Of a DNA stretch of 64,000 nt, positions 9,625 to 19,635 are shown piece by piece. Made by a program: the position numbers and the translations under genes. Origin of the DNA: Tritrichomonas musculus (taxonomy: Eukaryota; Parabasalia; Tritrichomonadida; Tritrichomonadidae); assembly GCA_039105265.1 (NCBI GenBank), contig JAPFFF010000006.1, forward strand, positions 1,860,001-1,924,000, in the 5' to 3' direction. The notes beneath the pieces were generated by a model, which was given only the letters and a program-made list of their open reading frames with translations, was not told where the DNA came from and made no database searches. Every line of letters begins with the position of its first letter. The first letter of the stretch is position 1.

Positions 9625-10499
9625 GCTTTAATATACTTATGAAAAACAATTCTTATTTATTTAGTTTTTTTTAAAAAAAAAAAACAATATCAATTTTTCG
9701 ATCATATAAAAATTTTTATTTTTGACTATTATTGTTTTCTAATTAAACTTGAAATCAATTTATTTGCTATATCAAATATATCTTTTTAACAAGAAAATTT
9801 CGATCAATTTTAGATTCATAATTTTTTCCCTTCCTTTTGTGCTATTTTTTATATGTAAAAACATTAAATATGATTTCTTCTATACTTTTATCTCATAGAA
9901 ATCAATAAAATTTGAAGTTATTTTCATTTTTGAAGACAACTATTTTTTTGTTGTCATAGAAAAAAATTTTCATGATCATTAGCAATCACAAATCTTTTTA
10001 CAATCAATATTATTATTGATCATGTCACTTTAAGTGATGACAGCAACAATGAAGAGAATATATTTGAAAAATCACTCCTGCATTTAAACATAAATAATGA
10101 TTTTTTTTTTTACTTTGAAACGATGTCCTTCGAAAAAAATGCACTTATATTGAAACGATTTATTTGCACCCAACATTCAAGGTTCACTTTAAAATAAACT
10201 TCAATGAAATCACTTCATTGATTCTTTTCTATGTTCAAATCAAAAGAAATAACAACTCACGAAATGAGAATTCTTAATACAAAGCATTCAAACATGCAAT
10301 TGATGTTATTTTATTTCAAATGCAACATGCCTTCTATTTAAAGATTCTTGTAAACCAATTCAAGAACACAATTTGTTTAAACATCAATATGCAAATCATT
10401 ATTTACATTGCCAAAATTGAATTTGTAAATCAAAAAAATATTTTAAATCATTTACATACTAAAGTTAATGCATTTTTAAACTTCAATCAAAAAAGAAGA
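9625..10499. other. Intergenic stretch downstream of the BspA-like gene
   Basis: AT-rich DNA with short ORFs that look random. A short perfect hairpin (GACAAC against GTTGTC, around 9935-9957) spans a T-run, but nothing else marks it as a terminator or RNA. I see no gene here. Confidence 0.5.
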
Positions 10500-10795
10500 T
10501 TAATCATTAAAATGATTGACTTTAGAAGAATTTGATTCCTCTTCTATTGGCTTAAGATATATGCAATCACTCTTTACTTCATAGAAATACAAAGCTTTCT
10601 CATAATTCATCAATTTATTCTTTTTTACTTCTTTGACATTTAATCCAATTTTATCCATCATTGCTTCCTTCAAAATCAAAAAAATATCTCCTAAAATAAA
10701 CCTTAATATATGAAGGTTCTCCATTTTTAGATTTCAAAACTATTTGATTTTCTACTTTGATCGAGTGTTTATGCGCATTTTCATATATGAATGTA
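10500..10795 (-). pseudogene. Possible decayed small gene
   Basis: An open frame from an ATG at 10724 to 10500 (74 codons) has protein-like composition, for example NYEKALYFYEVKSD and YLKPIEEESNSS. Just upstream, another frame (about 10795-10680) reads sensibly through VENQIVLKSKNGEPSYIKVY before stopping, and it overlaps the start of the first frame. Two adjacent frames with plausible protein sequence suggest one old gene with a frameshift, but I recognise no family. Chance reading in AT-rich DNA is a real alternative. Confidence 0.25.
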
Positions 10796-11423
10796 TATTT
10801 ACAACATCAGATTTCACTTGTTTATCACCTTTTGAAATGCTTTGAACTGAATTTGTTATATATTGAATTGAATTTTGGAACAAATACCACTTCTATCTAT
10901 TTTATAATGCATTTTGCAATAACTTTTCTTCCAAACATATAAAAAAGCAATCAAACTTTTTTGATATTATTTTTCAACATATTGCTCTTCAAAAAGCCGA
11001 CATATAATTAGTATTATTGATAACAGATTGAAGGAAGTTCTATATGCTATTAATTTATATTTTTTAAAAATGCAATATCATCATGCATAATAATAATTTC
11101 ATGACATTCCATTGATTGTTTATATGCTATAAAAAACATCATAAGTAATGCAATTTCCAATATTTTGCACCTTTGTACGATCGAAACATTTGGAACAAAT
11201 ACAACTTCTATTGATTATTTTATATCTATTTTATTTACTTACTTAAAAAAAAAAAAATAATAAATATAAAAGATTGGTTAGAAAAAAAAAAAAAGCTTTT
11301 TTATTTCATGAATCACATTCTTCGATTTTGAAGAAGCTTTTTAATTATCTTATTGCTGGCAAGATTTATTGGCAATTTGCATAAAAATACAAAGAGAATC
11401 ATCAAGTTAATACAAAAAATATT
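10796..11423. other. Intergenic stretch with a short duplicated segment
   Basis: No gene seen. A segment beginning GGAACAAATAC and running into CTTCTAT plus TATCTATTTTAT occurs near 10880-10910 and again near 11188-11235, a diverged direct duplication about 310 bases apart. The rest is A/T runs between two transcription units. Confidence 0.4.
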
Positions 11424-11534
11424 TCAAGAAACGAAATCTACAATGTCAGTTCGAACTTGTTCATGTTGCAATAATAATTGAACTACTTCAACGTGCCCTT
11501 TCTCGCATGCAATGTGCAATGGTGTCTTGTGAAT
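11424..11534 (-). CDS. Terminal ankyrin island 7 with stop codon
   Basis: It reads IHKTPLHIACEKGHVEVVQL, continues LLQHEQVRTDIVDFVS, and ends at a TGA (11424-11426). This repeat matches the ankyrin consensus best (TPLHIAC, GHVEVVQLLL). It also has a normal C-terminal cap and the highest GC of the series, as expected for sequence still under selection. A CAG lies about 20 bases upstream of the repeat (TTATTCAG), the only reasonable splice acceptor seen at an island. Confidence 0.75.
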   Translation of the reverse strand: MHKTPLHIACEKGHVEVVQLLLQHEQVRTDIVDFVS

Positions 11535-14500
11535 ATTTAAAACGAGACTGAATAAAACATATATTTTAAATTTCATCAAAAACAAAATATTTTAAATGTT
11601 ATTAAAAAACAAAAAATTTTGGAATTCTATAAAAAAAAACTTTTTTTATGTTTGAACGAAATTAAAAATATTCAAAGATGAAATTTTATTCAAAAATTGA
11701 ATTGGAACAGATTTAAAAAGAGATGCTATTAACGGTATTAAAAACATTGAATAAAAATTCCATAAAAATGATTAATTATAAAATTGAATGCAAAATATAA
11801 AATAAAAATTTTGTGAACTAAAAAAACAATTTAAAATTACATTCAAAAAAAAATTGAAAGAAATTCGATTAATATATATATATATATATGAAACTACATT
11901 GACAAAAATGATTGAAAATTTCATTAAATACCAAAATAATTAGAACTTTTTTACAATTAACATCAATTCCATTTTGCAATAATAATAATTGAACAATTTC
12001 AACATTGCCGTTTTCACATGCTGCATATAATGGAGGTGTATAAAAAAAAATTGAAAAAAATTTCATTTGAATGCTTGAATTCAATTCTATTCAAATTCTT
12101 ATTTTTAAATTTTATTCAAAATAAAATTCAATGAAACGAGATAAAAAAAATATTTCTATTGTAGAATTTCATGAATAAAAAAATAGTGAAAATTATGTTA
12201 AAATTTGAGAGTTGGAATGATATTTAATTTGTTAATTATAAAAATTGGATTAAAAATATTTTATAAAATTGAATTAATTTTTTTTTGTGAAATGAAATGA
12301 AAAAGTGAAGTGAAATAGCATAAATATTTTGAAATAAATTTCAGAAATTTAAAAACTTAAAACAGATTTTAAGTTAATATTAATTCCTTTATGTGATAAT
12401 AATAATGTGATAACATCAATATTATTATTTTCAATAGCTTCCATCAATGGAGTTTGATTGAAAAAATTGATAAGAAATTAAATTTAAAAAAAATGAATTA
12501 ATTTTATGAGAAAAAAAAAATTTTATAATTCTATAAAACATGAATATTGATGAAATAGTATAAAATAAGATTGAATTAAAATTGTATTAACAAACAATTG
12601 ATTAAAAATGAAATATAATTTTTTAAATTGAAATTTTATTTAAAAATGTATTTATTTCAAATGTCATGAATATGAAGATGAAATGTAATGAAAAATACAT
12701 TAATAAATTTTATAAATAACATTTCACATGAAATTGTATCAAATATTTTAATTGAAATTATGTGAAAAAGATAATAAAACAAGATAAAAAATATATTTTC
12801 CAATTTCATTAAAATAATTATAAAGTAAAACTGATTTCATATTGACATCTATATTTTTATGTGCTAATAATGATTCAACAGCATTAATACTTCCTTTCAT
12901 ACATGCAACAAGTAATGGTGTGATATTTAATTTTTTAAATAAAATGAAATAAATAATTTTTTATGTTGAATTCGATTTAAAAATCAAAATTGTGAAATTG
13001 TATGAGAAAAATATTTCACAAAATTTCATTAAAACAACTTTAATTTAAATTATATTCAAAATATCTTGGTTAGAATTACATTAAAAATATTTTATTTTAA
13101 CTTTATTAAAAATATGAAAATAAAATTCCATAAATTTCGATGAATTGAAATTACATAAAACTGTTTATTTTGAATTGGATTAAAATAATTGAAAAGAATT
13201 GCAAAAGAATACTGAATATAAAAACTGAATTAAATATCTATAATAAAATTCCATTAAATTAGTTAATGGAATGATATAAAAACTATGAAATAAAACCATA
13301 TTAAATCATAAAAGAAACAGTATTTAAAATGGATAAAATGATAACTATATAAAAAAAATTTTCTTTCAAATTTCATAAAAAAAAATTATTTGTTTAAATG
13401 TACTTTTTGTTAACATCAATCCTTTTATGATTAAGTAGTGACTGTAAAATATTAATACTATCATGAACGCAAGCAAGAATCAGAGGAAGTGGATAAAAAA
13501 ATTAAAAATAAAATTTTATGCAATTAATGAATTTAAAATTAAATAAAAATTGTATATTGAAATGTGATTAAAATTTGAATAATTAAAATTGAATAAAAAA
13601 GTCAGGAAAATTTCATTGAAAAAAGAGAAGTGAAATTTTATCAATTATTTTAAAAATGAAACGACATAAAAAACTAAATAAAACTGAATTTAAAAATATA
13701 AATATTTAAAATTTCATGGGAAAAAAATATAGTGAAATGATATTAATAAAAATTGCATTTGAAATGACATTAAAATGCAATTGAATAAAATTGTATAAAA
13801 AAACAAAAACATGAAATTTTATACAAAATTATTTGTTGTAATTTCATAAATAATCAATTAAGAACTGAATTAATAAATTCATTTGAAATGAAGGAATAAA
13901 AATAATTAATTAAAACTGGATTAAAAAAAACTTAATCAAAACCACAAAAGACAAATTTGAGAAAAAAAACTCCATGAAATGAATGAAAAATAAAACTGAA
14001 TTGAATATCAATTTGAGAATTTTATTAAACAATTTAAGTAAAACAAAATACAAAATAAAAAAAAAAATTCCATAAATTTTTATTTGTTGAAATTGGATAA
14101 AATGCATTGATTTTGAAATTGCATTTACAAAAAAACTAAATAAAACAGGATTAAATAATCAGATGAAATTCCATTAAAATCATGAAGAAAAATTGGATAA
14201 AATAATTTAGAATGAATTAGATAAAAAAATTATGTTAAAAATTGCATTTAAAAAGAAATTGATTGAAATGAAATTAAAAAAAGATTTTTTTCCAAATTTC
14301 ACTAATCATATTAACATCAAGTTCTTCATTTGACAATAATAAATCAATAATTTCAATATTCTTTTCAAAGACAGCTTCATACAAAATAGTTTTATTAAAA
14401 TACAAAAATAAAAAATTCTGTGAAAAATTACAAATTTAAATTGCATACAAAATAATTCAAATGAAATCAAATAAAACAAAAGAATTGATTTGAAATTTTG

Positions 14501-16554
14501 TTAAAATATATAATTTCTAAAAACTATATAAATTTTTATTTGATTAAAAATTTCATTTATAAAAAAAAATTGAAATTGGATGAAAAAAAAAATTAATTTG
14601 AAATTGGATTGAATTTATTGAATGAAATTCCATTAAATTCCATTTTGTTTTTGAATTGGATTAAAACAAATGATTTTGAATGATATTAAAAAATACTATA
14701 AATAAAATGAAATTTAAATTTATCAATGAAATGGAATTAAATCATATTTTTTTTGATAATTTCATAAGAAAATATTTTTTTTAAAATTGATAAGTAATTA
14801 ACATTGATACCATTTTGTGCTAGTAAAATTTTAACAATTTCAACATTTCCACTATTACATGCAAGAAATAGAGGAGTTTTATTTAATAATTTAAATGAAA
14901 TTCTATTTAAATTATTATTCATTTGAATTTCATAAAAATTGAAATAATTGAAATCAAGTAAAAAAATAACAATTGATGAAATTACATAAAAATATTCATA
15001 TTAAAAACCAAGTAAATTATTACAAAAATGGAATCATATAAAAAAACAATACTAAAAGAAAACATTATAAATATATATAAATTGAAATCATATTAATAAA
15101 TTATTAAAAAAATTTGATTTAAACAAACAAATTTGAATTTGATTTAAAAAAATTTCAATTGAAATTGGATTAGAAAAAAAAAATGATTTAGAATTTGATA
15201 AAACATTAAAAAGAAATTTTATAAAATAGTGATGATTTTAAAATTGGATTTTAAAATATTACTTGAAATTGGATAAATAAAAATTGAAAATTTTATTAAA
15301 AACAAAAAAAATTGAAATTCTATTAAAAAGAATTGATGTTGAAAATGAAATAAATAAAAATATGATTTTAAATTTCATTAGAATAAACAACAATGAAATA
15401 TATACTGTATTAATATCAACCAATTTCAATGAAAATAAAGCATTCACGATTTCAGAATTTCCTGATGAAAACGCTTCACCGAGAGCGAATTTAAAATAAC
15501 CGCCAACTCTGTCACTAGACAAATAAAAATGAAAAATCTTTTTAAGGTCATCTTCATCAAAATGATTTTTCTTAATAGCAGGCATTGAAATATTTTCATT
15601 CAAAGATTTCAGATAACTATTCAATTCATTCAAATCAACATCTTTTTGAAAGTCATTGACATTTTGTGTGATTTTTGTGAATATTTCATCGAATGACGGC
15701 CTTTTCAAATAGTCAGGATCCCAGCAACGTTCAATCAAACTTTTCATATTAGCATTGAAATTTGAGGGGAAAATTGGTCGGAGACTACCCTCGATTATTT
15801 GATTCAAAACATTCGTGTTGATTTCTGAGATGTCTGGATAAGGAAGACTTCCTGTTACAAGTTCGTAAGCGATGATACCGAAAGAATAAACGTCTGATGC
15901 ATTTCCACCAACTTCCCCTTTCAAAATTTCAGGGGCCAAATAAATTTGAGAGGACGATTTAATTTCACTCAATTTTTGACATTGTAAAAAGTCACAAATT
16001 TTAGGATTAAAATTTTTATCAAGAAGAACATTACTTGGCTTAAGATTGCCGTGTAAAATTTTATTTTGGTGGAGATATTTGAGAGCATAAACGATACCTA
16101 TTAAATCAATGAATTTTTTGGTAGGCGTCCATTCTTGCTGGTTGATGCCACGCTTAATTTCATCGAACTTTTCTTGTAGGGAGCGATTCTCTAGGAATTC
16201 TGTGACAATTGTTGGCTGCCACTTCTTCTGATCTCGAAGAGATACATTACTATATCCTCGATATCGCAAAATGGTTGGATGATGAAGTTGATTGAGCGAT
16301 ATTAAATAACGATCAAGCACTTTTTGATTTTTTGGAGTGGAATATATTTCAGCATTTAATTCTTTGGCTGCATATTTTGTATTGGTTGCTTTTTCATTCA
16401 AAATAAAAATTCGTGGATATTCCCAATCTTCAGGATTTTCTTGTTCAATTGTAAAATCATTGATATCTAAATAGTTTGGTCCAGATTCCATTTTTTTTTT
16501 TTCAAAGAATATTGTTGCCAATTTCATTTTTTTCCTTTCAAAATTTCGTGACAT
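11424..16554 (-). CDS. Kinase-like/ankyrin locus with one ankyrin repeat per island (composite)
   Basis: This entry covers the whole unit. A kinase-like reading frame at the 5' end (16554 down to about 15406) runs into a half ankyrin repeat. Seven further ankyrin-type islands then lie on the same strand down to a TGA at 11424-11426. Each island is about 95-110 bases (one repeat), and spacers of 0.35-0.8 kb of AT-rich DNA separate them. Kinase-ankyrin fusions are common in trichomonads, normally with contiguous repeats. Whether the spacers are introns, or this is a tandemly duplicated and now broken 3' end, cannot be decided from sequence alone. Many islands are followed by GT within 3-9 bases of the repeat end, but consistent AG acceptors are lacking. 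The terminal island is the best preserved and has its own stop codon. Confidence 0.5.
11947..12040 (-). CDS. Ankyrin island 6
   Basis: One repeat with strong consensus match, TPPLYAACENGNVEIVQLLL and then LQNGIDVNCKK, followed by GTTCTA. The open frame runs on through low-complexity sequence and a (TA) run near 11872-11888. It is about 325 bases from island 5. Confidence 0.7.
12365..12460 (-). CDS. Ankyrin island 5
   Basis: One repeat, NQTPLMEAIENNNIDVITLL and then LSHKGININLKS, again followed by GTTTTA, with a stop five codons later. It is the most closely spaced island, about 365 bases from island 4. Confidence 0.65.
12826..12925 (-). CDS. Ankyrin island 4
   Basis: The island reads ITPLLVACMKGSINAVESLL and then AHKNIDVNMKS, an intact single repeat. 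The next bases are GTTTTA. The open frame continues as VLLYNYFNEIG, resembling the continuation after island 6 (VLIILVFNEIF), so the spacer start is itself repeated between islands. Confidence 0.65.
13399..13494 (-). CDS. Ankyrin island 3, diverged
   Basis: This reads PLPLILACVHDSINILQSLL followed by NHKRIDVNKK, a recognisable repeat with an LILAC core in place of LHIAC. It closes in a stop soon after the repeat. The 800-base gap to island 2 is the longest in the series and may hide a repeat that has decayed beyond recognition. Confidence 0.6.
14290..14397 (-). CDS. Ankyrin island 2, diverged
   Basis: The island reads NKTILYEAVFEKNIEIIDLL and then LSNEELDVNM, an ankyrin repeat with the TPLH position changed to TILY. 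The frame is intact across the repeat. A GT follows seven bases after the DVN codons. It is about 395 bases from island 1. Confidence 0.6.
14790..14890 (-). CDS. Ankyrin island 1 of the kinase/ankyrin locus
   Basis: On the minus strand this reads KTPLFLACNSGNVEIVKILL followed by AQNGINVN, one nearly perfect ankyrin repeat. The frame stays open a little on both sides, but composition changes at once to Leu/Ile/Lys/Asn runs. It is about 520 bases from the half repeat at the end of the kinase frame. No GT donor directly follows the repeat here, unlike the other islands. Confidence 0.7.
15259..16554 (-). CDS. TKL-like protein kinase domain, probable pseudokinase
   Basis: The 431-codon frame holds a kinase fold at about residues 40-300. 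It keeps a YAAKEL lysine (K64), APE (207-209), SDVYSFGIIAYELVTG (220-235) and the late ERCWDPDYLKRPSF motif. The catalytic loop, however, reads HGNLKPSN (168-175) where active kinases have HRD, and the metal-binding motif reads DFL (188-190) where they have DFG. It is therefore predicted to be catalytically weak or dead. From about 370 a half ankyrin repeat appears (GNSEIVNALF, then LVDINT). Host-like coding seems to end near 15406, followed by GTATAT. The remaining 49 codons are hydrophobic, AT-rich and probably spacer. The start is uncertain: Met 1, 10 or 22 are all possible. Confidence 0.75.
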   Translation of the reverse strand: MSRNFERKKMKLATIFFEKKKMESGPNYLDINDFTIEQENPEDWEYPRIFILNEKATNTKYAAKELNAEIYSTPKNQKVLDRYLISLNQLHHPTILRYRGYSNVSLRDQKKWQPTIVTEFLENRSLQEKFDEIKRGINQQEWTPTKKFIDLIGIVYALKYLHQNKILHGNLKPSNVLLDKNFNPKICDFLQCQKLSEIKSSSQIYLAPEILKGEVGGNASDVYSFGIIAYELVTGSLPYPDISEINTNVLNQIIEGSLRPIFPSNFNANMKSLIERCWDPDYLKRPSFDEIFTKITQNVNDFQKDVDLNELNSYLKSLNENISMPAIKKNHFDEDDLKKIFHFYLSSDRVGGYFKFALGEAFSSGNSEIVNALFSLKLVDINTVYISLLFILMKFKIIFLFISFSTSILFNRISIFFVFNKIFNFYLSNFK

Positions 16555-16641
16555 TTTATTTTTTCTCTCAATTGTATAATAAATATTTTACCAAAAAAAT
16601 ATCTTTCAAAAAATTGTTAAAACTAATTGAAATATTTCTAA

Positions 16642-18693
16642 TTCATTGATTCAAATTTTATTCTAATTAATATTTTTAAATATCAAACTAAACCCGAAGA
16701 AATAATATATTCGTCAATCGATATTCGACAAAAAGCAAGCTATTTACAGCCCATTTTATACTTTTTATCTCAGTATGCATGGCTTTCTTTTTTGATATTA
16801 GTATTCCTGATAAAAAATCAGAGGATATATCATGAAATCCCGGAAATTAAGAGGAGCCAACAATTATTGAAGTGGAATTCTTCTTATGATCCGCATATTT
16901 TTGGGTTAATTTCTGATGCCCATATTTCGCCATTTAATCCAGTGCGCAACTCAAACGCAAAGTCAATTCTAAATATTTTAAGTGAATCAGGTGTCGAAAA
17001 GATTCTAGTTGCTGGTGATATATCAGATAATTTTGGCTCAAATGGTTCTTTTAAGCATGGACAACAATACGAAGATGATTTTTTAGAATACAAAAAAATC
17101 GTTGATCAATACCCAAGTGATTTTCTTATTGTTGCATCTGGTAACCATGATGAATTTGGTGTCGAAGATTATAACTCAGAAAATCATTACATCTTAAAAT
17201 ATTGCGATTTTTATAAAAGCAACGAAATTTACAAGAAGTACGAAAACTTCTTGATTTCAAAAGTAAACTATGACGATATTGAAATCTTTGTAATGAATCC
17301 GTATCACTATCCAACAGTCCGAGCAGGTGTTGGATATCTCATGCACATGACAACAAAGATGCTTGATCAAATAGAAAAGGCTCTTTCTGAAAAATCAAAT
17401 TCGTCTGCTCGTTTATTAATGACTCACTTTCCAGTAAGTTTCAGTAATCAACATGCAAGATCATCATCTGGTAAATCTTTATTCGAGATAATGTCTTCAT
17501 CCAATTTAACATCAATTATATCAGGACACTCGCATACCTATCGTGTTATTCATAGGAACTCTTCGCTCGAACTCCATTCTCCATCAATTTCGCCAGGAAG
17601 ATATTATCGACTTTGCTATGGCTATATATCAATAGACAACGGCGGTTTTTCATATCAAATGTCCAGTTTGAACCAAAGCAAGCCAACAGCTGTATTAACC
17701 TATCCAATTGAGAAAAAATTTTTAAGCAAAATGTCAGATTTTTCAATACACAATTATGATGAAAGTGAAGTTCACGTTGTCACTTTTTCAGAAAACCCAA
17801 ATTTGAATATCTCTGTTAAATGCAGTAAAGATAATTTTAACGGCGGTTATAACGGTTATCTCAAATTTCAACGGATTCTTCGTCCAAACCAGTCACTTTA
17901 TTCAATTCCATTGAAAAAGTTATGCGGTGAACTCACAAACAGTTTTGGCGATTTTCACCTCACTTTTTCTGGTGATTGGAGTTACTCAGCTGACTTCTTC
18001 TTTGGTGACACAGTGAAGCTTGGCAAAGAAGTCATTGAAGAAGACCTGAATTTATACATTGGCACTTTTTCTATCGGCCTCCTTATGTGGCTTTTTGTTC
18101 TCTATGTCTGGTGTCCTTTCTTTTCGCCTTCAAAGTTCTGCAACGACCTGAATTTGTGGATTTGTGGAGCAAGTATGAAACCAAAGGCCAAATATTTTGG
18201 CCTTTTGCTCGGTTTTTTAGTAATGAAGTCACGAATTTACAACAATCTGAACAAAAGGACTCAATTTTGGTACTTTATTGTGCTTTTGTCGCCAATTTTC
18301 TTGCCGATCTCGTTGATGAAAATTGGCAAGAATCAGATTGGACTCATTTTGTTCTTTGGTTACTATTTGAAAGGCGATTTTGTACTGGATTTTTGGGGAC
18401 TTGACTTGTTTGCTCTATTTGCGATTTTGGTGCTTGTTCCGTCGACAATTGTTTTCTCGGCTATTGCTCAAATAAGGCAGACTGTTAAATGCCATCCTGT
18501 TTTCATTTTTGACATTGGCTTGGCGATTGGGCAGGTTTGGCTGATTGTTTTTGCAATTGGAAGGTTTCTTTATCAGTCAACTCCGCTCTGGTTAGCGATT
18601 ACGAGTCCAGTATTTGGATTTGGATCGTTAATTATACTCTTTTTGGAGTTATTAGAACTCCGTGATTATTTTGTCTGGTATTCATCAAATTAA
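16642..18693 (+). CDS. TMEM62-like membrane metallophosphoesterase
   Basis: A calcineurin-type metallophosphoesterase domain has all the metal-binding motifs: SDAHIS, AGDISDN, GNHDE, MTHFPVS and GHSHTYR. A beta-rich middle follows, then about six C-terminal transmembrane helices (roughly 18050-18690). That layout matches the TMEM62 family. Start problem: the frame is open from 16642 but has no ATG before a Met far into the domain, and a TTG at 16792 is not a normal eukaryotic start. Codons 16741-16820 encode a hydrophobic helix (ILYFLSQYAWLSFLILVFLI), so coding very likely includes it. A short upstream exon or a sequence error may explain the missing ATG; ATGs at 16775 and 16779 are in other frames and soon stop. 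It is divergent from the kinase gene. Substrate unknown. Confidence 0.8.
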   Translation, partial: FIDSNFILINIFKYQTKPEEIIYSSIDIRQKASYLQPILYFLSQYAWLSFLILVFLIKNQRIYHEIPEIKRSQQLLKWNSSYDPHIFGLISDAHISPFNPVRNSNAKSILNILSESGVEKILVAGDISDNFGSNGSFKHGQQYEDDFLEYKKIVDQYPSDFLIVASGNHDEFGVEDYNSENHYILKYCDFYKSNEIYKKYENFLISKVNYDDIEIFVMNPYHYPTVRAGVGYLMHMTTKMLDQIEKALSEKSNSSARLLMTHFPVSFSNQHARSSSGKSLFEIMSSSNLTSIISGHSHTYRVIHRNSSLELHSPSISPGRYYRLCYGYISIDNGGFSYQMSSLNQSKPTAVLTYPIEKKFLSKMSDFSIHNYDESEVHVVTFSENPNLNISVKCSKDNFNGGYNGYLKFQRILRPNQSLYSIPLKKLCGELTNSFGDFHLTFSGDWSYSADFFFGDTVKLGKEVIEEDLNLYIGTFSIGLLMWLFVLYVWCPFFSPSKFCNDLNLWICGASMKPKAKYFGLLLGFLVMKSRIYNNLNKRTQFWYFIVLLSPIFLPISLMKIGKNQIGLILFFGYYLKGDFVLDFWGLDLFALFAILVLVPSTIVFSAIAQIRQTVKCHPVFIFDIGLAIGQVWLIVFAIGRFLYQSTPLWLAITSPVFGFGSLIILFLELLELRDYFVWYSSN

Positions 18694-18912
18694 AAAAAGA
18701 TTATAACTTCACTTCACTTTTTTCTTTTTGATGTTTAAAATCTTCATCTAAAGATAAAAATTAAAAAATGGGAAGCTAAAAAAAAAAAAAGAATTAAAAA
18801 CATTTCTAAGAATATAATTATAATTTATAATCCCATTGATCATTCTTTGTGAATGAAAATTTTTAATGAAATTGATATCTTGAATATAAGTTATCTTAGT
18901 GGAATCTCTTAT

Positions 18913-19389
18913 TTAAAATAATCCACTAGGACTATAAAATGAGCTTCTTGGCATTTCATTTTGCTTTCTTTGAGCAGCCATTTGGCTGATATTGCTAAGG
19001 CCACTTAAAGAATTATACCTCGATGCAGCATGTTCACGTGCTAATCTTAATTCACTTGGTAAACCATCGACGAAGCTTGTACTAACGTTTGACCTGGATC
19101 TGTTTGGTGTATATGGTGCACTAAGAAATGCAGAAGGCCTTGACGCATTCAAAGCACTTCTCTCACGACTTTGCTTTTTAGGAACTATTTTAATAGTACT
19201 GTAGTTACGATAGCCTAAAATTATATCATCTTCATCTCCAATTGGTTCAGGATAATCGTATAAGCCACTTCGAACATGAATCAATGCTTTTGGTGAAGCT
19301 GTAGGAAATATTTCACCTGGTTTTGCAGGTGGCATGATTCTAGTTGAGAAAAAATGGCGATGCCTTCGGTCGTCATCAATCAAAGACAT
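18913..19389 (-). CDS. Unknown 158-residue Ser/Arg-rich protein
   Basis: No family recognised. The protein is basic and rich in Ser, Arg and Pro, probably mostly disordered. It has short motif-like segments such as YDYPEPIGDEDD, SAPYTPNRSRS and SRYNSLSGLSNIS that could be phosphorylation or docking sites (inference). There is no signal peptide or membrane span. It ends tail to tail with the TMEM62-like gene, about 220 bases away, and lies about 250 bases downstream of the phosphatase-like gene on the same strand. Higher GC than the flanks and a clean ATG-to-stop frame favour a real gene. Confidence 0.6.
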   Translation of the reverse strand: MSLIDDDRRHRHFFSTRIMPPAKPGEIFPTASPKALIHVRSGLYDYPEPIGDEDDIILGYRNYSTIKIVPKKQSRERSALNASRPSAFLSAPYTPNRSRSNVSTSFVDGLPSELRLAREHAASRYNSLSGLSNISQMAAQRKQNEMPRSSFYSPSGLF

Positions 19390-19635
19390 TGATCTAATTG
19401 GGACACGTTTATTGGGCCGTTTATGACCTCATTTTCATATTCAATTTTCTAAAAATGAATTAAAATTATTTATTCTCATTCAAAAGATTTGAAAATATAT
19501 TTGATCTGTGAAGTTAAAAATAAAAACAGATCATCAAAATATTTTGATATAATTTTCGAAAAAAAAAGAATTTTACGTAGCTCTAATGTTTATGAAAAAA
19601 CTAAAAAAAAAAAAAAAATACAAACAAAATACTAA

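Larger units (their letters stand above)
11535..15400. repeat. AT-rich degenerate repeat spacers between ankyrin islands
   Basis: Outside the islands, this region is built of loosely repeated plus-strand words such as GAAATTGGATTAAAA, AATTGAATAAAATT and GAAATTCCATTAAAT at irregular 20-60 base spacing. Several spacers begin alike just after an ankyrin island (minus strand GTTTTA or GTTCTA, then about 20 bases, then TTTAATGAAATT). This suggests that island and spacer were duplicated together and then drifted. Stops occur in all frames. I see no other gene in it. Confidence 0.6.

Noticed and set aside
11424-15410. Standard GT-AG introns between ankyrin islands
   Set aside because: GT follows most islands, but AG acceptors at the expected place are missing for several, and the trichomonad ACTAACACACAG acceptor motif was not found by eye. 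Kept as an open question, not annotated as introns.
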